From: Heliocidaris tuberculata
Lineage: Eukaryota > Echinodermata > Echinoidea > Camarodonta > Echinometridae
Assembly: GCA_025618425.1 (NCBI GenBank)
Contig: CM046835.1
Location: 12,037,238 to 12,101,237, forward strand
Reading direction: 5' to 3'
DNA length: 64,000 nt
The position numbers and the translations under genes are program-made. The notes below the pieces were generated by a model. That model ran no database searches, was not told where the DNA came from, and saw only the letters and a list, made by a program, of their open reading frames with translations. Within the stretch, counting starts at the first letter, position 1; each line of letters starts with the position of its first letter. Positions 1 to 9,634 of the stretch are shown piece by piece.

Positions 1-559
1 CAGTAGATATGCAATCTCTCTCATCAGCAAAAGTGTATTATACATAATCATCTCTATATAAGACATAAAAATAATGAATTATATCAAGTTAGCCCAAAGA
101 ACAAAAAAAAACAAAAAAAAACAATTGACTTTTAACTTTCAAAAAAAGTATGTGACGTATTCTACAGTAAGAATAACATAATAAAATAATACTAAAATAA
201 TTTAATGCAGATACAAGAGGAACTAAAAATGAACTTAGATGAAAAAAATTACAAAATCTTTCTTTTAGAAACCATTACCCAAAGAACCATAATTACTAAA
301 CATTCGTCTTATTGATTTTAAAAAATACATGATGTTTATGTACACATATTAATCTATCATTTGATTGAATATTTCACCAATATACAACCCTAAAGTTGCG
401 CTAAAACATAGTTTTCATATGATTATTTCGTAACAAAAACATTGTAACATATTTATTGAATTCGATATAAGTTTAATAAACCAAAATTTAAAACAGTGTA
501 ATTTTTCACTACATTTTTTTTGCGCTCGAATCCCGTGGATTTTCCACGGGCGCCGCTAG
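1..559 (+). mobile_element. Helitron-like element, 3' end, copy A (5' end outside window)
   Basis: These 559 bases recur at 3302-3859 with roughly ten substitutions and one A-run length change (about 98% identical by eye). Both copies end in a hairpin, CCCGTGG-ATTTT-CCACGGG (532-550), then a short GC stretch and CTAG (556-559), and in both the next base is T. A GC-rich 3' hairpin about 10 nt before a terminal CTRR, inserted 5' of a T, is the classic Helitron 3' terminus. Sequences after the two copies differ, so this is not a 3.3-kb tandem duplication. No Rep/helicase coding is visible, so it is presumably non-autonomous. LTRs are an alternative, but the end is not CA. The left end lies outside the window. 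Confidence 0.6.
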
Positions 560-1228
560 TCTTCTTTTTAATACCGAAAAACCGTCCGGGGCCGTTTTTA
601 GTGGTCGCAAAAACTCTTTTCCCCCGCCGCGTCCGCCCTCGCCGTGGCGCGGGATCGGTGGCATAATTCCACGGCCCGTGTCTCCCGTATTCCGCGTGCC
701 GCGCCGACCCCGTCGTCGCCGTCGACGTCCCTAAACGTGATTGGGGAGATTGGGGGGACGGGCAGGCCGAAGGAACGGCTGCTTTCCGCGTGGATCCCTC
801 GCACGACGGCGGTGTCGTCGGTCGTGCACCCTCCCTCATATGGCCCATCGCAGGCACGGCATGGCAGGTGACGAACAACGTTGTTCACGAAGAGTATCAA
901 CTTGCATTGGGCGACCCGTGTCAGACGACTCGCGTTAGCCATCTTGCTAATCTTACTCTTACCGGGGGGAACCCCCGTAAGAAAATAATTATGGCATGGG
1001 TATGTCCCGTAGTGTCACAGGCTCCATAGAGCTCGGTGGTATGTGTAGGTATGTATTCAATTGTTTGATCGTACACTTTGTGATCAGTACACCATAGGAG
1101 CAGCACCCACGCACTGCGATGCAATGCGACGCGATCGACGATGCATATCGCATGCATGCAGTTTGTAAGTACTGTACACACATAGTTGACTATGGTTTCC
1201 CGATCGAGCTTACGAATACTACGTACAT
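560..1228. other. GC- and CpG-rich unique segment, no gene recognised
   Basis: Bases 560-960 are strikingly GC-rich compared with the AT-rich surroundings and rich in CpG, then composition relaxes to about 1228. It contains a perfect 14-bp palindrome GAACAACGTTGTTC at 873-886 and a near-perfect stem-loop around 953-977 (CTTACCGGGGG / CCCCCGTAAG). Open frames on both strands here have no recognisable domain and are best explained by GC richness. It could be a CpG-island-like promoter or the body of an unknown repeat; rRNA spacer was considered but no rRNA motif is recognisable. Confidence 0.4.
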
Positions 1229-1763
1229 TCTAAGGTTGATTTTGGACGTGAGTGATATTATTTAGAACTAAAAAACTGTTAGAAACTGTATTTATGGACT
1301 TCCTTTGACCCATTTTCTCTGTATTTAGTCAACAACTGATGAAATTCTTCTCCTTTTAGACTCCATCACGGCGGCGCTGCACTGTGAGCTGAGCAGTATC
1401 AGCGCTGCAGCCTTGGCTGCGTGATATGAACTCCGGGGGAGGAGATCACGGAGAGACCAGGGGTAAATGACTAACTGAGCTGCTTATTTGGAGATGTCCA
1501 AGGTTGACTTTGGACATGAGTGACATTTTTGAGAACAAAAAATTTTGCAGTATAGTATTTGTGGACTTTGTTTGTCCCTATTTTCTGCGTAATTAGTTAA
1601 AAACTGATGGCATTCTTGATTCTTCTCTACAATATAAAGCCGGTACTCTGTCGCGGCAACGCCAGCACTCTGAGGTTGAGCTGTTGTAAGGGTTGGCTGG
1701 CTGAACTCCAGGGGAGGAGTCCGGCAGTAAATGCCTCACTGAGCTGCTTATTTCAAGATTGGA
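1229..1763. repeat. Diverged tandem duplication, unit about 268 bp (two copies)
   Basis: Unit 1 (1229-1496) and unit 2 (1497-1763) align along their length. Both open with AAGGTTGA(T/C)TTTGGAC, carry a matching ATTAGT/TTTAGT..AACTGATG segment, a GC-rich middle and a GGGGAGGAG block, and close with CTGAGCTGCTTATTT. Identity is roughly 70-75% by eye, so the duplication is old. The 67-aa open frame at 1607-1810 falls inside and has no recognisable domain. Confidence 0.75.
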
Positions 1764-1884
1764 AACAGTTTACTTATCATTTTTTTTTTATTACTGCAGT
1801 TAAAATTTGATGATAAATTCATCTTACCGTATGAGAAGATTCTACATATATCCGTTGAAGAATTAATCGAGTATATTCATATGC

Positions 1885-2675
1885 TGAAGGCATGGGCGTA
1901 GAAAGCGGGGGCGGGTGGGGGGGCAGAAGCGGATCTAGAGGGGGGTTGGGGGGGTTGCAACCCCCCCCCCCAAAAAAAAAAAAAAAATCCGGGGACCATT
2001 TTTTTTTTTTATCTTATCTTTTTTTTTAAACTTGTAATTTTATTTTATTCTATTTATGTATTTATTTTATTTTTTATTATTATTCTGCCAGTCCATCATA
2101 TTCGACTGAGATTTGCCAGTGAGTATCAGTGACAAGCTGTTCATAATAAAAGTATTAGGCTGAGAGTGCTTATTCCAAGGTCCCCAATTCTTTGTATCTG
2201 TGTTGTCAACTGGCCTTACATTGCAGGAAAATGCAACTAAATTTTACAAATTTTCATGGGGGGGTTAATTTGGCAGTGACCTCTATACCAAAAATAGTGG
2301 TGTTTTAGATGCAAGAAAACGCCATTTTCACACACAGATTTTCAAAAATTCTCCCTACTGTGGGAGGGGGGACACCCCCCTCCCACACCCTCCCCCCCTC
2401 GCTCGCTCCGCTCGCTCGGGCTCGGTCGCTACGCTCCCTCGCATACCGCCCCCAACCCCCCCCTTTATAAAAAGCTAGATCCGCCCCTGGGGGGGGGGGG
2501 TGGTCGATGGGGGATATGTGAATGCATGACTTAATTTCATTATTATTGTAGAAAAAATGAAATCACTGGAGTTATGGGCGTAAAAAGAGGAGGGGGAATG
2601 GGGTAGGAGTTGGGGGATGGGGGATATGTCAATGCATCGATTAATTTTTTTCATTGTAGAACAAATGAAATCACC
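1885..2675. repeat. Interrupted tandem repeat with a nested inverted-repeat insertion
   Basis: A G-rich unit starting ATGGGCGTA(G/A)AAAG and continuing GGGGGATATGT(G/C)AATGCAT, ATTGTAGAA(A/C)AAATGAAATCAC occurs twice. The second copy runs from about 2575 to 2675. The first is split: its head is at about 1890-1923 and its tail at 2500-2570, with the element at about 1924-2488 between them. This gives the relative order of events: duplication first, insertion later. Confidence 0.6.
1924..2488. mobile_element. MITE-like element with GGATCTAG / CTAGATCC inverted ends
   Basis: The ends are inverted: GCGGATCTAG near 1929 and CTAGATCCGC at 2475-2484 followed by CCCT. Inside are a C-run followed by an A-run (about 1961-1987), a T-rich stretch, and a GC segment rich in GCTCGCTC words (2397-2450). 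The same ends, in the form AGGGGCGGATC..GGATCCGCCCCT, recur at 2769-2919 and loosely at 42406-42490. No coding capacity is seen and no clean target duplication was found because the flanks are G-runs. Confidence 0.55.
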
Positions 2676-2768
2676 CGCAAAGAATTTGGAACCCGCTTTC
2701 TATACGCCATTGGCTGGAGTAGAGGGAGGGGAGGGGGCTTGGTAGGGCCTTCACTCACCATCCATACC

Positions 2769-2919
2769 AGGGGCGGATCGGGGGGGGGGCGAATCGGCCA
2801 CCCCCCCCCCTTTTGAAACAAAACTGGCATACCTTAAGTACACAATAAAAAAAATTGCCTTTAGTACGTACTTTTCCGGCTCTGTGCCCCCTCTTTTTCA
2901 AAATCCTGGATCCGCCCCT
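2769..2919. mobile_element. Short MITE, AGGGGCGGATC inverted ends
   Basis: AGGGGCGGATC at 2769-2779 is matched by GGATCCGCCCCT ending at 2919. The 151-bp body has a G-run, then a C-run, and an AT-rich core. It belongs to the same family as the element ending at 2488. The rest of 2676-3301 is AT-rich DNA with no gene seen. Confidence 0.55.
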
Positions 2920-3301
2920 TCAAAGTGTCCACAGATAGGACTATAAGTGGTGGATTGCAATTTTATCTGGGGTTTCAAATATTACAGGGGTACGTGGGTA
3001 AATTGGATTATGACTTTTGCAAATCATGTTTCACTGAAAAAAAAAATGGATGGCACGATAGAATTTCATATGTTTAGGCATCAGGCAACATCGCTCACGT
3101 TTCTCCTGGGGTAATATTGTGGGAACGGAGAAAGGTAAAAAAATTGCTTCAATTAAACACACAAACATTAAACAATCTTCTTGGAAGCTAAAAGGCATTA
3201 GCTCATATAACATAAAATTAATTTCACAGTATTATTGGGCCCGTGATTTTCACGTGGAAACAAGTTTTGAAATAAATATATTGTTATTTCTTACAGAAAA
3301 A

Positions 3302-3859
3302 CAGTAGATATGCAATCTCTCTCATCAGCAAAAGTGTATTATACATAATCATCTCTATATAAGACATAAAAATAATAAATTATATCAAGTTAGCCCAAAG
3401 AACAAAAAAAAAACAAAAAAACAATTGACTCTTAACTTTCAAAAAAAGTATGTGACGTATTCTACAGTAAGAATAACATAATAAAACAATACTAAAATAA
3501 TTTAATGCAGATACAAGAGGAACTAAAAATTAACTTAGATGAAAAAAATTACAAAATCTTTCTTTTAGAAACCATTACCCAAAGAACCATAATTACTGGA
3601 CATTCGTCTTATTGATTTAAAAGAATACATGATGTTTATGTACACATATTAATCTATCATTTGATTGAATATTTCATCAATATACAACCCTAAAGTTGCG
3701 CTAAAACATAGTTTTCATATGATTATTTCGTAACAAAAACATTGTAAAATATTTATTGAATTCGATATAAGTTTAATAAACCAAAATTTAAAACAGTGTA
3801 ATTTTTCACTACATTTTTTTTGCGCTCGAATCCCGTGGATTTTCCACGGGCGCCGCTAG
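3302..3859 (+). mobile_element. Helitron-like element, copy B, in the presumed last intron of the racemase gene
   Basis: Near-identical to 1-559, ending in the same 7-bp-stem hairpin (3832-3850) and CTAG at 3856-3859, followed by T. Its true left end cannot be set because copy A is cut by the window edge, so the element may start further left. A related partial inverted motif, CCCGTGATTTTCACGTGG, lies at about 3239-3256 and could be a subterminal element of its 5' end (inference). It sits 179 bp upstream of the racemase exon. High similarity to copy A implies recent movement. Confidence 0.6.
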
Positions 3860-4038
3860 TGTATCTTTATTTACAAATTAACAATGGCATTAAAGTTATT
3901 TTCAATTTGATAAAGTCTTTGCATGGCCAAAGGTATAAATGTTACCTATAAATGCATCTTCATTATTGGGTAATATTTCATTTTCAAGTTTTATTACTGA
4001 GTTAATCCTATCCGTCCGTCTCAAACTTTGTTTTCCAG

Positions 4039-4245
4039 AATGCCACTCTTCTTGGATGGCATTATCTGAAGCAGTGTGTCGAACCAAGTGCTGGAGTCGC
4101 CTTGGCCGCCGTATTGAGCAAAAAGTTCGAGTCAGTTTCGGCGGAGGTCGTTAATGTTGGTGTGATCCTTACCGGTGGAAATATCAGTCAGGAATGCATA
4201 GGAAACATAGTAAAAGGTGATACTAATTCATATGCCTTGTTTTGA
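4039..4245 (+). CDS. SRR: Serine racemase / threonine dehydratase family enzyme, terminal exon
   Basis: Fold-type II PLP enzymes of this family racemise or dehydrate L-serine in the cytosol. The 207-bp exon begins right after a strong acceptor, TTTGTTTTCCAG ending at 4038, and reads 68 codons to TGA at 4243-4245. The conserved C-terminal block is clear: CVEPSAGVALAAVLSKKF, then VGVILTGGN, corresponding to the family EP(S/T)AGV..AAVLS segment and the S/TGGN motif that contacts the PLP phosphate. The last 17 residues after GGN are not conserved, as is usual. Upstream exons, with the Lys Schiff-base motif and the Gly loop, are not in the visible sequence and should lie left of the window or in unrecognised pieces. 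An open frame in another phase at 3939-4154 is a shadow. Serine racemase versus threonine dehydratase cannot be settled from one exon. Confidence 0.75.
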   Translation, partial: NATLLGWHYLKQCVEPSAGVALAAVLSKKFESVSAEVVNVGVILTGGNISQECIGNIVKGDTNSYALF

Positions 4246-4344
4246 CAAATGTACACTGTTCTCTTCATATGCCGATAATGAAATTGTAGCAGTTTTTCAG
4301 GAACTGGTACAGAAGTGGTAGGGACAGGTCCGGTTTGACGATCA

Positions 4345-4350
4345 AATAAA
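4345..4350 (+). promoter_or_regulatory. Polyadenylation signal AATAAA for the racemase exon
   Basis: The canonical hexamer lies 100 bp after the stop codon of the racemase-like exon, giving a short 3' UTR that would end before the TAG microsatellite. Confidence 0.5.
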
Positions 4351-4381
4351 AAATGTTCAAGAATAGAATTACATTTATAAT

Positions 4382-4382
<1 letters not shown>

Positions 4383-4435
<53 letters not shown>
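4383..4435. repeat. (TAG)n microsatellite, about 17 perfect units
   Basis: An uninterrupted TAG run just downstream of the racemase gene. The poly-tyrosine open frame on the opposite strand is an artefact of it. Confidence 0.95.
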
Positions 4436-5559
4436 AATGTAGTAGACTCTATTGGATAACTTGTTAAGTACAAGGCTAATTTGCCACAAGGTCCGTGAGA
4501 TCAATGATCTTTCATATGATCAAATGATGTTTTATATGATTGTTAATATTTTTATACTTTTGTATGATATACCCATAATTATTTCACGAAACCCAAGGTG
4601 CGCACTGCTTCTGTGCAACGTTTTTTTTTTTTTTTTCATTTCACTGCCATGCAACATTGAAATGCACTTGATGATAAAAATTAAACAATTACCACTTTTC
4701 TGTTCTCACTCAAATAATGACCAAAATAACTTGTGCAGTATTTGACTGTAATTTTCTCTTTTCTCTTCAACTCCTCTGCCCTTTTCTCTGTGTGTGTCTC
4801 TCTCTGTGTCTCTCTACCTTTCGCTCCATGCCGACTCTCAACCCATCGGCAATGGTGGTGAATGTCTTATCTTCAGCATTTAGTCGGCAAAGAGATGTAT
4901 CCCTACCATTTTTTTTTACTTTATGTCTGATAATGTATTGTAACGAAATAGTATTTCGTTGATGATTTGGAATATTTAGAGAGGTGGATTTGACTGTGCA
5001 TAACTCGTATGGTAAAGACAGTAATTGGTGCTATGAATCGATTCATTAGGTAACGAGTTGTTACATGCTAATTTTAATTGTTTTGGGCTATAAGAATGTT
5101 TGTAAGACCAGTGGAATCAAAGTTTCTATTTATAATTGGCAAATTAAAATATTTAATCCGTCTGAGAGTGAAAAAATAGCCATAAATGTTTTTAAAGTTA
5201 GTAATTCCTTGCTTCAGGCATTGAAACATTTCTTCAACTGTTTTTAGAATGAGCAATGTAATGATCGGATGAATAATGCGTTTGAATTTGTTGGTTGGGT
5301 CGGGGTTACAAACTAGCTTTGCTATAGTACGTAAGCCTTGCCTCAGCACTGAGGTTTGCCAACCTTGTTATGGCATAACCAGACGGAAACTTTGGGCTGG
5401 ATTTGATGTATATATGTACCTGCTTGTACCAAAAGAACTAACGTTGAGCAATGCATGAGTAAAGTTCCTCAAAACTTAAAAGAAAGTTGTCACCTTGTCT
5501 TTCCTCGTCTTGGCCTCTATTTGAAATAAATGGTTGTGTGAACACCGGTGAACGAGATA
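4436..5559. other. Non-coding DNA, no feature recognised
   Basis: AT-rich with a T-run at 4620-4636 and a short TCTCTGTG stretch near 4795-4815. Open frames of 60-97 codons on both strands show no domain or splice context. Confidence 0.5.
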
Positions 5560-5830
5560 AAAACCATGCATGGTCTTTTGCGCACCTAATGTCAGAAAAC
5601 CATGCATGGTCGTGCGGTCCTCCAAGCTAAGAGAATAAGTTGACATGGTCGTGCGGTCCTCCAAACTAAGAGAATAAGTTGACATGGTCGTGCGGTCTTC
5701 CTGAGAAGAGAGAAGTGACATGGTCGTGCGGTTCTGAGAAAGAGATACATGGTCTTGCGTACTGCGGTCTTTCCGAAGTAGGCATGGTCGTGCGGTATTG
5801 CAGATGGTACTGAGAGAGGCATGGTCATCG
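5560..5830. repeat. Minisatellite, unit about 40 bp (CATGGTCGTGCGGTC...)
   Basis: The word CATGGTCGTGCGGTC recurs about seven times between 5600 and 5800, and two adjacent 42-bp units (about 5604-5687) are almost identical, containing CTAAGAGAATAAGTTGA. Flanking units are shorter and degenerate. On the minus strand it stays open over 5476-5901 and would encode repeated DRTTM-like motifs, but it has no domain and no supporting gene structure, so I call it repeat. Confidence 0.8.
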
Positions 5831-5924
5831 CGTACTTTTAGTAAAGTCAGAGAAACACTTGGAGTTGAATTGATGCTGTGAACCAGAAAATAGTTCTTCA
5901 AAAATAATCTACACCAACTGACTG

Positions 5925-6400
5925 TATATTGCAGTCAAACGGACTCCAGGCTTCGGGAGGTAAAGGGCGGTTCGGCTACAGTATTGATATATCATCAGTG
6001 GAAACTGTATATACTGTGACGAAACCGGGGACTAGCCTTAGCCGTCCAGCAACCAATCTTGCCAGGATGCCTGCTGCTGGTAGGCTATCAAGTTGGGCTT
6101 CTAAATTTCTAGCCGTAGATCCGTTTGGCAGAGGTATACTGCCCCAGTTGACTTTGGCACCACTCTTCTGGTCCTGTTCTGCGACTCCGGACGATAACTA
6201 CCAAATGCTTTCAGGTCTGTAGTACGCCACCAGACGACGACCAGCCTGGTTGTAGATACACTGCCAGACGACCACTTGTCTGCTTGTGAACTACCATCAG
6301 GCGCTAACAGTCTGCATGCATACGACCAAACCACTACCAGGTCTGCAGTAGACGACCAGACCACCGTCCAAGTTCAAGACCAACCAAAGAGGCAACCCTG
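5925..6400. other. GC-richer segment with degenerate ACCAGACGACC words
   Basis: From 6225 to 6375 the words GACGACCA and CCAGACGACC recur irregularly, suggesting an old tandem array. A 97-aa open frame (5929-6222) follows an acceptor-like TATATTGCAG but has no recognisable domain, and it is not called as a gene. Confidence 0.35.
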
Positions 6401-7449
6401 GTATATCGTCTTTTGCTAGAGTGCAAAAGACCAAAAACACTCTCAATTCTTCCCACGGTCGTAGCCTGAGACTAGAAATTCATCAAATTAACAATGGGTA
6501 GATGTGTAAACAATCATTTTAATCATTTAGTTTGCACACATGTTATTGGTTTACAAACCAAATTTTGCCTGAATCATGTACCAGTTCAATGAGCTCCGTG
6601 AGCTACAGTATTTATTCAGATACCAGCCTAAGAACCCCGACTGCGACAAGTTCAGTACTACTTATTAATTTATCATGTATACAAATGTTTTAGTGAACGA
6701 TTTATATAAGAATGCACAAACAATAATTAATTACTCAGGTTAGCATTGTCTAAACCAGATGAGTCATACATCTACTTAAAGCATTTTCTTTGCTTAATAA
6801 TAATCTAATACAACAAAGTAAGTAAAACTCCTTGGTAAACAACTATTAGATCAAAACTGTCTAAAAACATGCATAATGGTCACCTATCTGAAACGTCTTA
6901 CTACCACGTGACTAGCAATGTCTATTTGACTGAAATAACGCCATCTACGACGATGCTTTCTGCAAAATGAACTAAGATAAGTGATTTTCTTGATTCTCGG
7001 CATCATTATACACGAAATTAATCCATTTTCGTGACAATACCGTACTTTTGCAAGTTTTTTTTTTTTTTTTTTAATGGTTGAATAAATGTAATGAAATTAA
7101 ATGAACAGAATATTGATGTATATCAGTGATGTTCAATAAATAAAATACAAATTGAGAGGGATGTGAAGCTAGAAGAGTATTTACTTTACAACTGTTCGTA
7201 AAGAAACGTAATGACACAATAGAGGTTTTAGTCGCCTCAAATATTATAATTCTTTGTTATGTAATAAAATGATCTTGTTATGGATATTTACATTTTGAAG
7301 GAGCTTTGGTGTTTATGGATAACGTGTTTCATTTTGGGTTAACATAATATTTCATAGCAAAGTTATATATTGTCTGCAATGTACTATTACTTATTATATC
7401 CCTCATTCATGAATAATGCCGATGCCGATGAAGAAAAATGTGCTATACA
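6401..7449. other. AT-rich non-coding DNA, no feature recognised
   Basis: Contains a T-run at about 7055-7072. No exon-like segment or repeat structure was noticed. Confidence 0.5.
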
Positions 7450-7495
7450 GTGACGTCATTCATGGTATAGCCCACTATACCATGAATGTCGTCAC
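7450..7495. repeat. 21-bp inverted repeat (hairpin) with one mismatch
   Basis: Arms 7450-7470 and 7475-7495 pair over 21 positions with a single mismatch and a 4-nt loop (CCCA); the arm core is CATTCATGGTATAG. It lies about 100 bp before the L1/Tx1 fragment begins and is not explained by it. Confidence 0.85.
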
Positions 7496-7589
7496 AGATA
7501 TGCGATCGATCAGTGGTTTTTCATTGAAAACGTGTGAAAAGTGCTTTCGGTATCGGCCTCATAGACCACAGTTAAAGCTGGATAACTTA

Positions 7590-9132
7590 TTTAAACATTT
7601 TGCTAGTTTATCTGGACTAAAATGAATAGAGAAAAAAACTTTCATTTTATTAATGGGACCTCATAGTAGTTCGAATATTGTAACTCCTTTTGGTAAAATA
7701 GTATAATGATAAAAGTATTAGATATATACTTTGCATTAGATATAGAAAGGCAAGAACAGTTGAACTACAAAGAGATTCTGAGTCAAATAAAAAGACTGCT
7801 CTGTTGGTGGAAACAAAGTGACCTTACTTTAATGGGAAAAATCCTGTTAATGAAGACTTTTGTTTTATCAAAGTTAGTGTATGTTTCCTCACTTATGCCG
7901 GTACTGCAGTGGGTTTATGAAGATATTGACATGATTATCTCTGATTTTTTATGGGGAGGGAAGGATAAGATTAAAAGAGAGGTACTGATTTGGACTACAA
8001 TAAAGGGGAGGGGGGGGGGTTAAAACTGACGGATTTTCGATTATTCATCCGCTCTCAAAGAATCACTTGGTTAAAAAGACTCATGATAGGAGAATCAGAT
8101 ATGGGTTGGAAACATTACTTTAGACATCACACCAGGAAAGTGGGTGGCCTGCTTATATATTTTTTTCTAATACTGCATTGAATGTGCTTAGTCTCTCTGT
8201 TCCAGCTTTTTACAGAGATATGATGGAGTCATGGTTTTGCACCAAAGAACTTCTGTTGAAAAAAGAAAGTAATAGAAGAAATGACATTTTATTCAACAAT
8301 AAATTTATTCGTGTTGACGGAAAAACAATCTTTTTGGAAAACCTGTTTCTTAAAAATATATTTAAAATACATCATATTGTAGATGAAGTAGGGAATTTGA
8401 AGTCCATCAATGATTTCTTAAGTATGGGACTAGATATGTCAAAAATTAATGTATTACAAAATTTGTTTCATTCTGTAGCTTCCACGTGGAAAAAACTTTT
8501 TGAATAAGAATGAAGGTACAGAATTTAATTCAGAATTTTGTTTTAATGAATGAAAGAAAGTTGTCACTTGGATATAACATTAAAGCGAATATACACAGTT
8601 CTGTTAAATACTAGAACAGAACATTCACATGCGATGCGTAATCTTGAGCACTTATATAATGCTTCAGGAAAAGAAATACAATTTTTTCTCTTGACACCTA
8701 GAAGGTCCATCCTGAATAGCAGGCTAGGAGAATTCCAGTTTAAATTACTTTATAACCTGGTTTATACTAATAAACATTTGTTTACCTTTAAAATTGCTGT
8801 ACTATGTTCATTTTGTAATAAAGAAGAAGAAACATATGAACATTTATTCTTTTTATGTGAAAAAGTAAGATGTCTTTGGATAAAATGTGGAAATTTGTTT
8901 GATAACATAGAAATTAAAAACATTGATTGGAAAGGGGTTCATGTGGAAATACACTTCCAGTATAGCAAAAGATCAGTTGTCAAACCATCTTATAATTTTG
9001 ATAAAGTATATGATATTTACGTGCAGTAAAAAGAATGAGATGCCTCCGACGTCACAAGATATTATGAAACGAGTAATAGAAAGTAAACAAGAAGAAAGAA
9101 AAATAGCTGAGCAGAAAGGAACACTAAACTAG
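7590..9132 (+). mobile_element. L1/Tx1-type non-LTR retrotransposon fragment (end of RT to C-terminus), broken
   Basis: Non-LTR elements copy themselves by target-primed reverse transcription. This piece starts after the RT catalytic core: FKHFASLSGLKMNREKTF (about 7590-7650), then after a stop IKVLDIYFALDIE, then the thumb region WWKQSDLTLMGKILLMKTF (7810-7865) and SDFLWGGKDKIKREVL (7939-7990). The frame shifts at the G-run near 8010 and continues with LKLTDFRLFIRSQRITWLKR. Later pieces (8178-8507, 8550-9029) include a C-terminal CSFC..H..C zinc-knuckle-like motif at about 8810-8865, and the third frame ends at 9132. At least four stops or shifts make it non-functional. No YADD is visible, so the 5' part is lost, as is typical of 5' truncation. 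The clade name rests on my recall of family motifs. Confidence 0.85.
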
Positions 9133-9328
9133 AACTGCAATCGTATCGGAACGATGTGCATGCAATGTCGTCCGCATCTTTCATTTTGTGGAGAAGTTGA
9201 CAGGTGAAATATAAAGTTATGTATGTTAAAACATGATATAAGATAAGATGGGAGAAAATAATACATACTGTACAACTAGGAGATGATAGAATCGTGAAAA
9301 CAAGAAACAACGAACAAAAAACAAAGAA

Positions 9329-9440
9329 TGATGATGATAATGGTGATGACAATGATGATGATGATGGTGATGATGGTAATGGTGGTGTTGATGATGATAA
9401 TGATGATGGTTATAATGATGATTATGATGATGATGATGAT
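9329..9440. repeat. Imperfect (GAT)n microsatellite
   Basis: GAT/GGT-type triplets over about 110 bp, beginning about 200 bp after the L1/Tx1 coding remnant. It may be the element's 3' tail or an independent microsatellite. Confidence 0.9.
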
Positions 9441-9522
9441 TGTTTCAGTGAAACAGGAGCTTCTGTGATTAATTTGCTTTTAGATTTTTTTCTTCAATTT
9501 GTCAAGCTAATTTAAAATTCAG

Positions 9523-9634
9523 AAGACACCATACCATGTGTTGCAGCAGCCATATTGTCCTGAAGAAAGGCAGAGTTACTGTCTTCAAGTGGGACAAGAA
9601 TGTCCCAAAAGTTGGTATTTCCTTTGAGTTTTAA
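9523..9634 (+). CDS. Possible terminal exon of an unidentified + strand gene
   Basis: After possible acceptors AAATTCAG (ending 9522) or GTGTTGCAG (ending 9546) the frame reads to TAA at 9632-9634. The last 27 residues include HIVLKKGRVTVFK and KVGISFEF, with alternating hydrophobic residues and an aromatic end that resemble a terminal beta-strand. Codon choice is less AT-biased than the surroundings. It would also begin with an in-frame ATG at 9536 (32 codons). I do not recognise the family and no neighbouring exon was found, so it may be chance. Confidence 0.25.

Noticed and set aside
522..560. tRNA T-arm (B-box-like CTCGAATCC)
   Set aside because: The flanking bases do not form a T-stem, no A-box or cloverleaf precedes it, and the sequence belongs to the Helitron end hairpin.
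453..942. Open frames of 114-141 codons on the minus strand
   Set aside because: They lie in the CpG-rich block and Helitron end, are compositionally biased and have no recognisable domain.
560..960. Ribosomal RNA or rDNA spacer
   Set aside because: The GC richness suggested it, but no conserved rRNA motif could be recognised.
1..3859. Pair of LTRs of a retrovirus-like element
   Set aside because: The right ends are CTAG after a hairpin, not CA; no primer-binding site or gag-pol coding was seen between them; and the Helitron terminus explains the end structure better.
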